Part shown: one piece after another, positions 6,836 to 13,731 of the stretch
Numbering within the stretch: position 1 is the stretch's first letter
How the letters are laid out: every line of letters starts with the position of its first letter
NCBI GenBank assembly: GCA_938084875.1
Contig: CALKFX010000013.1
Coordinates: 1 to 13,731 of the forward strand
Length of the DNA: 13,731 nucleotides
Origin: an uncultured Flavobacteriales bacterium
GTDB lineage: Bacteria; Bacteroidota; Bacteroidia; Flavobacteriales_D; Parvicellaceae
Direction of reading: 5' to 3'
Made by a program: the position numbers and the translations under genes
The notes under the pieces: model-generated
The model's database searches: none
What the model saw: the letters and a program-made list of their open reading frames with translations, nothing else
Told to the model about the DNA's origin: nothing

Positions 6836-8494
6836 TTAGAAATAACTTGTAAAACCAAGATGGATTTTCCCTGTTCTTATTAAAAATGGATTATCAATTT
6901 TTCTCCCCAAACCATAAATCAAGGTTAGAAGACCATTTGGCATAGAGATGTTTGTTCCAAATCCAAAACTTTGAAAATATTCAGCCCTTATAAAATAATT
7001 AATTTCACTTTCGGTCCATGCAAAATCTGAGAAAAGAAAAACATTAGATTTCTCATCTAAAAGGTACCTAAATTCAAAATTCCCAAGAATAAAGGAACTC
7101 ACCCAAATAGATTCTTCATCAAACCCTCTAATAGTTTTATAGCCGCCTATCCTAGTTAATTCATTTTCGTAAAGAATATTATTTTGAATAGTTGATGTAG
7201 AAAGTTTAATTTTAAAAGTAGTTCTATTAATTAAACTTAGATAACTCGATAAAGATAAATTTCCGTTAAAATTTGGAGATTTTAGGACATTATTAGCCGC
7301 TGTATCTATTGCATAAGTTTCTTTCCATCCATAAGCAATTTCACTTTTTATATTAAATCCTCTTTTAGGGTTGAATGGATTGTCTAGTTTTTTATAATCG
7401 GTTACAAACCCAAAGCTATTAACTGATGTGGAACTATAATCACCTTCTAAAAGATTGGTGGAGTTATTGTTAGTAAATAAAAAGCCATTAGAAAAATTGG
7501 AGCTAGTTTTATAATTTATTATCAGCTTTGAATTAAAATTAAAAAACGAACTATCTTTCTTAATCATATCTAGTCCGCCTATAATCTCGAAATTTGTATT
7601 GAATAGGAACGGATAGCTAAGCTCAGCAATAAGATTTTGTGAAGAGTTGAACATTCTTCTCCAATTAATTTTAAGTACTTCACCATAGCTCAAAGCATTT
7701 TGAAAATTTAGAGCTACATTTCCTGTGAATTGTACATTTTCATTTTCACCAGGTTGAATACCAACAAGACCATTTATGCTATTTTTAGATTGTGGTGTAA
7801 AATAAGTATATAAAGAAACTTTGTTGTCAATGAACTCATATGCAGGCGGTCTAATTTCTTGAATGAATCCTGTATTTTTAATGTTTTCACTTATTTTATA
7901 AATTTTGTTTAGTTCAAATAAATCTCCATTTGTAATGTCTGAAAATTTATATACAAGTTGTAGTTCTTTTTTTGTTATCTCTGGATTTATTATTGAATCA
8001 ATTTTAACTAATGGACCCGAAATTAAATTACATATTAAATTAATTTTTGAATTTATAATTTCACTTTTTTGAAATTCAAACTCTGCAAATGGAAATCCAT
8101 TGTTGTTCATCAGAAAAATCCATTTTTTTATTCTATTAGAAAAATCATTGGCATTAAAATAAGTTTTCTCGCTATTGAAATCCTCTCTAAGTTTAAGAGC
8201 TAAAGAATTTGGTAAATTTACTTTTATGCTGTTTACAGAAATAAGATTTCCAGTCTGTAAATAAATTTTTAATTTTTGATTTTTCAGGTTTACAGAATCA
8301 ACATTACAAGTAAAGTATCCACTTTCTATTTCTTTAAGTAAAATATTATTTACTAGTTCTCTAACATTATTAGAATTAGTTTTCTCAGCTTTAAAAAGTT
8401 CTAGATTCTTGTAAATCTCTAAGAAGTTTACTCGTTGCCCAAAAATTAATATTGGAAAAAAAAAGATTAACACTATTATTTTCTTTAAACTCAT
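6836..8494 (-). CDS. Omp85/BamA-like outer membrane protein (surface antigen D15 family)
   Basis: Predicted outer-membrane 16-strand barrel of the BamA/TamA superfamily with periplasmic POTRA domains. A signal peptide covers about residues 1-20 (hydrophobic KKIIVLIFFFPILIFG, then Q-R). Residues about 80-232 look like two POTRA domains, including the NNNGFPFAEFE segment (130-140). The barrel runs from about 240 to the C-terminal Phe552. Family marks in the barrel are KLDNPFNPKRGFNIKSEIAYG (369-389, quoted in part: LDNPFNPKRGF), GGYKTIRGFDEES (450-462), which holds the loop-6 (V/I)RGF motif, and FRYLLDEKSNVFLFSD (475-490). At 552 residues it has fewer POTRA domains than a five-POTRA BamA, so it is more likely a TamA-like or other accessory member than the main BamA. 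The gene starts 2 bases after the ung stop, so the two are co-transcribed. Confidence 0.88.
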   Translation of the reverse strand: MSLKKIIVLIFFFPILIFGQRVNFLEIYKNLELFKAEKTNSNNVRELVNNILLKEIESGYFTCNVDSVNLKNQKLKIYLQTGNLISVNSIKVNLPNSLALKLREDFNSEKTYFNANDFSNRIKKWIFLMNNNGFPFAEFEFQKSEIINSKINLICNLISGPLVKIDSIINPEITKKELQLVYKFSDITNGDLFELNKIYKISENIKNTGFIQEIRPPAYEFIDNKVSLYTYFTPQSKNSINGLVGIQPGENENVQFTGNVALNFQNALSYGEVLKINWRRMFNSSQNLIAELSYPFLFNTNFEIIGGLDMIKKDSSFFNFNSKLIINYKTSSNFSNGFLFTNNNSTNLLEGDYSSTSVNSFGFVTDYKKLDNPFNPKRGFNIKSEIAYGWKETYAIDTAANNVLKSPNFNGNLSLSSYLSLINRTTFKIKLSTSTIQNNILYENELTRIGGYKTIRGFDEESIWVSSFILGNFEFRYLLDEKSNVFLFSDFAWTESEINYFIRAEYFQSFGFGTNISMPNGLLTLIYGLGRKIDNPFLIRTGKIHLGFTSYF

Positions 8495-8496
8495 CT

Positions 8497-9162
8497 TTAC
8501 CAGATAATTTCTTTTAAATGATTTGATTTTAAGAACTTATTTGCCTTAGAAAAATGTTTGCAACCAAAAAAACCTCTGTAGGCTGAAAGAGGGGATGGGT
8601 GAGGTGCCTTTAAAATAAGGTGCTTTTTAAAATCTATTAAAACTTCTTTTTTCTGGGCATAATTCCCCCATAAAATAAAAACCACTTTACATTTTAATAA
8701 CGAAATTTCTTTTAAGATAGTATTTGTAAATAAATCCCATCCTAAATTATTATGTGAGTTTGCTGTTCCTAACCTTACAGTTAATGAAGAATTTAATAAA
8801 AGAACACCTTGATTTGCCCAAGATTCAAGATTTTTTTTAGTTTTAGGACTGTAGTTTAAATCGTTTTTAATTTCTGTAAATATATTTCTTAGGGAGGGAG
8901 GAGTATTTTGATTTTCATTAACTGCAAATGCAAGTCCGTTTGCTTGATCTTTGCCATGGTAGGGGTCTTGGCCTAAGATTACTATCTTCAAGTCTGTAAA
9001 TTTTGTTTTCTCAAATGCTTTGAAGATATTTTCTTTCTTTGGACATAGTAATTCTTTAGTGCAACAATTTTTTACTTCGCTGTTTATTTTTTGAAAATAT
9101 TTTTTTGAAAATTCTTTTTCAAAAATGGTTACCCATTCTTTATGTAATTTTTTAGTATTCAA
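8497..9162 (-). CDS. ung: Uracil-DNA glycosylase, family 1
   Basis: Removes uracil from DNA as the first step of base excision repair in the cytosol. The 221-residue protein has the whole catalytic core: GQDPYHG (64-70) with the water-activating Asp66 and Tyr68, the uracil-stacking Phe79 in GLAFAV, LLLNSSLTVR (121-130) with Asn124, and PHPSPLS (187-193) with His188, followed by AYRGFFGCKHFSKAN (194-208). The start is TTG: only two sense codons precede it before an in-frame stop, and the next residues (HKEWVTIFEKEFSKKYFQ) align with the family's N-terminus, so no downstream start fits. It is the first gene of the unit with the Omp85-like gene, a pairing with no obvious functional link. Confidence 0.97.
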   Translation of the reverse strand: MNTKKLHKEWVTIFEKEFSKKYFQKINSEVKNCCTKELLCPKKENIFKAFEKTKFTDLKIVILGQDPYHGKDQANGLAFAVNENQNTPPSLRNIFTEIKNDLNYSPKTKKNLESWANQGVLLLNSSLTVRLGTANSHNNLGWDLFTNTILKEISLLKCKVVFILWGNYAQKKEVLIDFKKHLILKAPHPSPLSAYRGFFGCKHFSKANKFLKSNHLKEIIW

Positions 9163-9208
9163 TTTATATCAAATTTTACCACAATTAAATAAAAATCATT
9201 TGATTTTA

Positions 9209-9237
9209 TTGTTGGTATTTCTTTTTTAATAATTTTG
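9209..9237 (+). promoter_or_regulatory. Bacteroidota-type promoter of the small lipoprotein gene
   Basis: TTG at 9209-9211 and TAATTTTG at 9230-9237 (exact TAnnTTTG) are separated by 18 bases. Transcription would begin near 9244, about 17 bases before the ATG at 9261. It probably also serves the downstream outer-membrane protein and lipA. Confidence 0.55.
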
Positions 9238-9260
9238 TTGATAGATATTTCGAAAAAATC

Positions 9261-9437
9261 ATGAAAAAATTATTTACTTATTCGTTTGCAATTGTAGTTT
9301 TATCCTCCCTTTCTTCTTGTTTTGTATTTCAACCACCGCAGAAAACTTGTCCAGCTTACAGCTTAAATCCTCAAGAGGACAATCATAAAGAGTTAATTAC
9401 ATTGCAAGATAAAAAAACTAAAAAAGCCAACTTTTAA
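9261..9437 (+). CDS. Small lipoprotein with CPAY motif
   Basis: A 58-residue ORF (ATG to TAA) in the otherwise empty divergent gap next to ung. It begins MKKLFTYSFAIVVLSSLSSC: a basic start, a hydrophobic stretch and a lipobox (LSSC) with the acylated Cys at 20, so the mature product would be a 39-residue lipoprotein. The mature part has a second Cys in TCPAYSLNP (29-37), a Gln/Asp/Lys-rich middle and a basic C-terminus. Small Bacteroidota proteins with a CPAY-like motif are familiar to me, but I know no function. A matched promoter lies 24 bases upstream. The next gene starts 76 bases later in the same direction, so it may be co-transcribed with it and lipA. Confidence 0.72.
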   Translation: MKKLFTYSFAIVVLSSLSSCFVFQPPQKTCPAYSLNPQEDNHKELITLQDKKTKKANF

Positions 9438-9513
9438 CTAAAGTCCTTTTTTTGTTTTAAACTTTCCTTTAAACAATTCTTTTTATTCTACATTTTCTCT
9501 ATTTTTGCTATTG

Positions 9514-10266
9514 ATGTTTAGAATAGCAATCTTAATTTCATTACTAATAACTCAGACATTTTCTGCTTCAATGTTTTCTCAGGTCCCTGTAAATGAGAAA
9601 TTGATGGTGAGAATATCTAAAGAGATTTGGTTGGGAGCTACTGTTCACTCTAGCGGTTTTGCTCTGAACTATGGTATGTCAAAGTTTAAGACTTTCAAGA
9701 AAAAATCATTAATTAATGTAGATTTAGTAAGTATAAATCACGATAAAGAGTACAAAATATTTGGATCTTTTGATGAAAATGCAAAGAAATTTATTTTTGG
9801 CAAATTTAACTCTCTTTACACTGTAAGATTTGGTTTTGGTAATAGGAAAATTTTATATGAAAAGTTAAGAGAAAATGGTTTGCAGATTTCAATGAATTAT
9901 ACAGTAGGTCCATCTGTAGGTTTAGTAAAGCCAGTTTTTTTAGAAGTTTTTAAATACGATTTTTCAGGAAGAATTGCAGGAATTGCTACTGAAAGATACG
10001 ATCCTGAATTACATAACTTTTATAATATTTATGGCAGGGCTTCTTGGACTGCTGGTTTAATGGAAACAAAAATTAATCCAGGTATGTTTTTTAAGTTGGG
10101 TTTTGATTTTGATTATTCAAGTAATCGAGAAATCATAAATTCTTTGGAGGTTGGGGCTTGTCTAGACGTCTTTTCTAAACCTGTAATTTTAATGGTAGAA
10201 AATAACAACTACAGGTTTTATCCTAGTGTATATATTAATTGTTCTATTGGAAATAAATTTTATTAA
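9514..10266 (+). CDS. Conserved hypothetical protein, probably outer-membrane beta-barrel
   Basis: I take the ATG at 9514 (250 residues) over the in-frame TTG at 9505, because the ATG gives a clean signal peptide (MFRIAILISLLITQTFSAS, cleavage likely before about residue 24) and the TTG lies within a TAnnTTTG-like element. The rest alternates hydrophobic and polar residues as in a small beta-barrel. Notable segments are KFNSLYTVRFGFGNRKILYE (97-116), SVGLVKPVFLEV (134-145), ERYDPELHNFYNIYGRASW (160-178), PGMFFKLGFDFDYS (189-202) and LEVGACLDVFSKPVILM (211-227), ending in IGNKFY. The pattern recalls a Bacteroidota family of unknown function. Its stop overlaps the lipA start (TAATG), so translation is likely coupled, but nothing links it to lipoate by sequence. 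Confidence 0.82.
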   Translation: MFRIAILISLLITQTFSASMFSQVPVNEKLMVRISKEIWLGATVHSSGFALNYGMSKFKTFKKKSLINVDLVSINHDKEYKIFGSFDENAKKFIFGKFNSLYTVRFGFGNRKILYEKLRENGLQISMNYTVGPSVGLVKPVFLEVFKYDFSGRIAGIATERYDPELHNFYNIYGRASWTAGLMETKINPGMFFKLGFDFDYSSNREIINSLEVGACLDVFSKPVILMVENNNYRFYPSVYINCSIGNKFY

Positions 10267-11126
10267 TGAGTGTTAATTCTGCTGTAAAAACTAAAAAGCC
10301 AAAATGGCTTAAAGTAAAATTACCTACTGGGGAATCTTATAAAAATGTAAGAAATCTTGTTACCGAACATAAACTTCACACAATATGTGAAAGTGGAAAC
10401 TGTCCAAATATGGGTGAATGTTGGGGAGCAGGCACTGCTACTTTTATGATTTTAGGTAATGTTTGTACAAGATCTTGTGGGTTTTGTGCAGTTGCTACAG
10501 GAAAACCCGAAGCTGTAGATGAGTTTGAGCCTGGAAGAGTAGCTAACTCTGTTAAATTGATGAAGGTTAAGCATGCGGTCATTACATCTGTTGATCGTGA
10601 CGACTTGTCAGATGGAGGTTCTAATATTTGGGTAAGTACTGTTAAAGCAATTCGAAGACAATCTCCTACTACTACCTTAGAGACTCTAATTCCAGATTTT
10701 GCTGGGATTTGGAAAAACTTGAATAAAATAATAGAAGTTGCGCCAGAAATTGTTTCTCATAATATCGAAACTGTAAGAAGGCTTACAAAAACAATTAGAG
10801 TTCAAGCTAAATATAATAGAAGTTTAGAGCTTCTATTACGTCTTAAACAAGGTGGGATGAAAACTAAGTCTGGGTTAATGCTGGGATTAGGAGAGACTGA
10901 AGAAGAAGTTTTTGAAACACTTGAAGATTTAAGATCTGTTAAAGTTGATATTGTTACTATAGGTCAGTATTTACAACCAACTCCAAAACACGCTCCTGTT
11001 AAAGAATTTATAACTCCTGAGCAGTTTGCAAAATATAAAGAATTTGGTCTAAAAGCAGGGTTTAGATTTGTTGAAAGTGGTCCTTTGGTAAGGTCTAGTT
11101 ATCATGCTGAAAAACACTTATTTTAA
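10266..11126 (+). CDS. lipA: Lipoyl synthase
   Basis: Radical-SAM enzyme that inserts two sulfurs at C6 and C8 of an octanoyl group bound to lipoyl domains of the 2-oxoacid dehydrogenases and the glycine cleavage H protein. The 286-residue protein is of normal length. The auxiliary [4Fe-4S] cluster motif CxxxxCxxxxxC is at Cys41, Cys46 and Cys52 (CESGNCPNMGEC), and the radical-SAM cluster motif CxxxCxxC is at Cys67, Cys71 and Cys74 (CTRSCGFC). The C-terminal RSSY (276-279) carries the Ser ligand of the auxiliary cluster. VITSVDRDDLSDGGS and GLMLGLGETEEEV are further family segments. The ATG shares its A with the TAA stop of the upstream gene. No lipB is in the window. Confidence 0.98.
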   Translation: MSVNSAVKTKKPKWLKVKLPTGESYKNVRNLVTEHKLHTICESGNCPNMGECWGAGTATFMILGNVCTRSCGFCAVATGKPEAVDEFEPGRVANSVKLMKVKHAVITSVDRDDLSDGGSNIWVSTVKAIRRQSPTTTLETLIPDFAGIWKNLNKIIEVAPEIVSHNIETVRRLTKTIRVQAKYNRSLELLLRLKQGGMKTKSGLMLGLGETEEEVFETLEDLRSVKVDIVTIGQYLQPTPKHAPVKEFITPEQFAKYKEFGLKAGFRFVESGPLVRSSYHAEKHLF

Positions 11127-11154
11127 ATTGTTTAATTTATTTTTAATAAAATTC

Positions 11155-11173
11155 ATTCAACAACGCCTTGAAT
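11155..11173. repeat. Inverted repeat between lipA and the Asp-box gene
   Basis: ATTCAA (11155-11160) and TTGAAT (11168-11173) flank a 7-base spacer CAACGCC. The right arm contains the TTG that could be the -33 element of the downstream gene, so an operator is possible. No T run follows, so a plain intrinsic terminator is unlikely. With 6-base arms, chance remains a fair explanation. Confidence 0.25.
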
Positions 11174-11195
11174 AATTTAATAATTTGTATTTTCG
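11168..11195 (+). promoter_or_regulatory. Weak candidate promoter of the Asp-box protein gene
   Basis: TTG at 11168-11170, a 17-base spacer and TATTTTCG at 11188-11195, which has one mismatch to TAnnTTTG. The start would be near 11201, about 14 bases before the ATG at 11215. Confidence 0.35.
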
Positions 11196-11214
11196 AAGTA
11201 ATTAATTTTAACTC

Positions 11215-13731
11215 ATGAATAAAAAAGTTCTATACCCATTAATATTTTTAGGAGTTGTTGTATCTCTCTACACTTTTACAAAAAACGATAATAACATCCC
11301 TAGAAAATATTCTTTTAAAGAAATTTCAGATACCAAAGCTTTTGCTGGTGCTAAAGGCGCCCAAGAGTATGCAGAATTAATATATAAGGATGTTGTTACT
11401 GGAAAAGTTGAATTGGCCAAATTGGCTGCGGCAAAAGACGAAGTTCTTCAAAGAATGCAGTCCAGATCAACCAATTTAAGCTTCGTTGAAGAAGGCCCAG
11501 ATAATGTAGGAGGAAGAACAAGAGGAATTGCTATTGATCCAAATAACGATAATGTAATGTATGCAGGTTCTGTTTCTGGAGGTCTTTTCAAAACTGTAAA
11601 TGGTGGTTCAAATTGGACTAGAGTTCAAGAATTTGACAATACTATGGTCAACAGTGCTGGTGGTGTAGGTTCACTTGGAATTTCTTCTATAGCTTTTTCT
11701 GCAAACGGTAATATGTTATATGTTGCTACCGGAGGTTCAAGATTTGGTGAAGGCCTTATCGATGGTGATGGTGTTTGGGTTAGTTCTAATATTAACACTA
11801 GTACACCAACTTTTAATCAAATCCCAGGCACAGATAACAAAGATATTTTGAAAGTGGTTACCAACCCAAACGATCCTAATGGTGCTTATTTTGTAGGTAT
11901 GGGTGTTGGATTAAACAAAATTGAACAGGGAATGAATGTTATTCCACAAGCAAATACTATTTCTGGAATACCGACCAACGCTACAATTGGCGACTTGAAG
12001 GTTTCTGAAGATGGTCAAGTTATGATATTGGGCTTAGATCAAGGAGGAATTAGATCATGGATTAGCCAAGATGGAGGTGTAAATTGGACTGATTTGCATT
12101 CTAATGGTGAATTATCTGGAACTGGTACAATTAGAGGAGAGTATGCAATTTCTAAGAATAAGAATGATGCTAATAATTACACTCTTTATGCTTTATTTGC
12201 ATCTTCTGCTGGTACACTTGGCGGAGTTTATAGATCGGTAGATAACGGAACTACATGGTATCAAATAGCTCCAGGTGCTACAGGAAATTTCACTCCTTTG
12301 ACATCAAGGAGTGGTCAAGGTAATTATGATTTGGTGGTTATTTCCAGACCTGACGGTGAAGAATGTATAATTGGTGGAATTGATTTATGGTCTTGGGTAC
12401 ATACTCCAAATTCTGCTGATCCTGAAAATGGCCAATGGTATGCAGTGTCAGCTTGGTATGTAGATCCTTCTGTTCCTATTTATATTCATGCTGACAACCA
12501 TCGTTTATTATGGAAAAACGATTATACATTACTAGTAGGTAACGATGGTGGTGTTCAAGTAAGAACTGGTGGCTCTGGAACCAATCAATTCGGATCTGTA
12601 ATAAACAAAGGTTACAATGTTACTCAGTTTTACTCGATGGCTTTCGGGGGTAATGGTTCTGTTATTGCAGGTGCTCAAGATAATGGTACTCAGTACAAGG
12701 ATAACTCTTTGCCTTGGTCTAAAGAATTTGCCGAGGTTTCTGGTGGAGACGGTTTCGAATGTGAAATTTCCTATTTAAATAGCAATGCATTTGTAACAAC
12801 TGTATACAATGGTTCTATCTCAAGATCTAGTGATGGAGGAACTACCAGTCAATCTGTTCCAGCACCATGTACTGGAATTGTTGGTGAGAACTGTGGCCCT
12901 TTTTACAATGCTATTGCTCTTATGGAAAATCCAGAAGATTTAAATACTAAAGATTCTGTAGAATATGTTCCTAATGAAGATAAATTAATTGGAGATACCA
13001 TTACTTATTACAGTAAGTCATTTGGAATTCCTATCAAACATGTTTTGACTCAAAACTTGAATGTATATGATACAATGAATATCGTAGGAACTGATACATT
13101 TGTAACTGTTACTGGCGCAGATACTCTTACTCTACCAGATTATGTTCAATCTTATTTTATAACTCAAAATGACGCTTCAGTTTACGTTACTAGAGATATG
13201 ATGAGATATACTACTGTTCCTGAATGGTGGAGAATTTATAATTTATCGAGTTCAATAAGAAGTTTTGAAATTTCACATGATATGAACTATGCTTGGTGTG
13301 GTTCTTATAATGGAAGCCTTGTTAGGATAACAGGCCTAGGAAATGCATATTCCAAGCAAGAAGCTGATATTGCATACAGACCATCAGCAACTGATACTTT
13401 GATAGAAATTGCTACTGGTAGTATAGTAACTGGTTCTTTAGTAAATCAAATTAATTTTGCTCAGGACGGAAATCTATATACTAAACAAAATGGTTCAGAA
13501 ATTTCATACAAAGTTCATTACGAAAGTGTGTCTAATTTTCCAGGAACTATAACTGATATTTCTGTAGACCCTAACAACCCGGATAATGTTTGTGTAGTTA
13601 CCTCTGGAACATCAACCAATCATGTATATTATTCAACAAATGCAACATCCTCAAATCCTTCATTTACTTCAATTGATGGTGATTTACCAGATATGCCAGT
13701 TTTTGGATGTATTATTGAAAGAGATCCTGCT
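11215..13731 (+). CDS. Large secreted Asp-box (BNR/sortilin-like) repeat protein, 3' end cut off
   Basis: An ORF open from ATG 11215 to the window end (839 codons, no stop), so only the N-terminal part is seen. It starts with an uncleaved anchor or signal-like helix (about residues 4-20, KVLYPLIFLGVVVSLYT). Then comes GPDNVGGRTRGIAIDPNNDN (94-113) and YAGSVSGGLFKTVNGGSNW (116-134), the typical opening of Bacteroidota BNR/sortilin-type beta-propeller proteins. Asp-box-like turns (S/T-x-D/N-x-G-x-x-W) occur at 127-134, 284-291, 341-348 and, degenerate without Trp, at 538-545. DPNNPDNV recurs at 785-792. Residues about 560-680 hold a less repeat-like, Thr/Asp-rich insertion. By family knowledge such proteins are exported and often end in a type IX secretion C-terminal domain, which cannot be checked here. 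Substrate or binding partner unknown; it is 88 bases downstream of lipA. Confidence 0.85.
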   Translation, partial: MNKKVLYPLIFLGVVVSLYTFTKNDNNIPRKYSFKEISDTKAFAGAKGAQEYAELIYKDVVTGKVELAKLAAAKDEVLQRMQSRSTNLSFVEEGPDNVGGRTRGIAIDPNNDNVMYAGSVSGGLFKTVNGGSNWTRVQEFDNTMVNSAGGVGSLGISSIAFSANGNMLYVATGGSRFGEGLIDGDGVWVSSNINTSTPTFNQIPGTDNKDILKVVTNPNDPNGAYFVGMGVGLNKIEQGMNVIPQANTISGIPTNATIGDLKVSEDGQVMILGLDQGGIRSWISQDGGVNWTDLHSNGELSGTGTIRGEYAISKNKNDANNYTLYALFASSAGTLGGVYRSVDNGTTWYQIAPGATGNFTPLTSRSGQGNYDLVVISRPDGEECIIGGIDLWSWVHTPNSADPENGQWYAVSAWYVDPSVPIYIHADNHRLLWKNDYTLLVGNDGGVQVRTGGSGTNQFGSVINKGYNVTQFYSMAFGGNGSVIAGAQDNGTQYKDNSLPWSKEFAEVSGGDGFECEISYLNSNAFVTTVYNGSISRSSDGGTTSQSVPAPCTGIVGENCGPFYNAIALMENPEDLNTKDSVEYVPNEDKLIGDTITYYSKSFGIPIKHVLTQNLNVYDTMNIVGTDTFVTVTGADTLTLPDYVQSYFITQNDASVYVTRDMMRYTTVPEWWRIYNLSSSIRSFEISHDMNYAWCGSYNGSLVRITGLGNAYSKQEADIAYRPSATDTLIEIATGSIVTGSLVNQINFAQDGNLYTKQNGSEISYKVHYESVSNFPGTITDISVDPNNPDNVCVVTSGTSTNHVYYSTNATSSNPSFTSIDGDLPDMPVFGCIIERDPA

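Noticed and set aside
9170..9178. TAAAATTTG on the minus strand as an ung promoter
   Set aside because: It has three instead of two bases between TA and TTTG, and no TTG at the proper -33 distance.

Overview
The window is AT-rich, compact DNA of Bacteroidota type, most likely a member of the Flavobacteriales or a close relative. Evidence: intergenic gaps mostly under 100 bases, few Shine-Dalgarno sequences, several upstream copies of the Bacteroidota -7 element TAnnTTTG with a TTG about 17-20 bases upstream, a large Asp-box (sortilin-like) secreted protein of a kind common in this phylum, a queuine/guanine transglycosylase of the zinc-Cys-less type, and an ECF sigma factor with family features I associate with Bacteroidota. 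The species cannot be named from this sequence.

Layout. (1) 88-2430, minus strand: a tightly packed three-gene unit read as glycosyltransferase family 2, then ECF sigma factor, then rsmG; the genes overlap by 1 and 14 bases. (2) 2515-4745, plus strand: tgt followed 8 bases later by an LptF/LptG-type permease gene. A perfect DnaA-box sequence lies just before tgt, and a second one, inverted, lies inside tgt. (3) 4742-6752, minus strand: ahcY, with a good promoter, followed by a membrane-anchored protein possibly of the DUF4258 group; this unit converges on the permease gene with a 4-base overlap and a shared palindrome. (4) 6836-9162, minus strand: ung, then an Omp85/BamA-like outer membrane protein. 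(5) 9261-end, plus strand: a 58-residue lipoprotein missed by length-limited gene finding, an outer-membrane-like protein, lipA (overlapping it by one base) and the first 839 codons of a large Asp-box repeat protein that runs off the window.

Functionally this is mostly core metabolism and envelope biology: rRNA methylation (RsmG), tRNA modification (Tgt), the methyl cycle (AhcY), DNA repair (Ung), lipoate synthesis (LipA), LPS transport (LptF/G-like), outer-membrane biogenesis (Omp85-like) and surface or secreted proteins. I see no CRISPR array, rRNA, tRNA, insertion sequence, phage gene or defence island. I found no convincing undescribed system. The items most worth a second look are the pair of exact DnaA boxes around tgt, the zinc-site loss in Tgt, the small CPAY lipoprotein with its own promoter, and the non-ATG starts of rsmG and ung.
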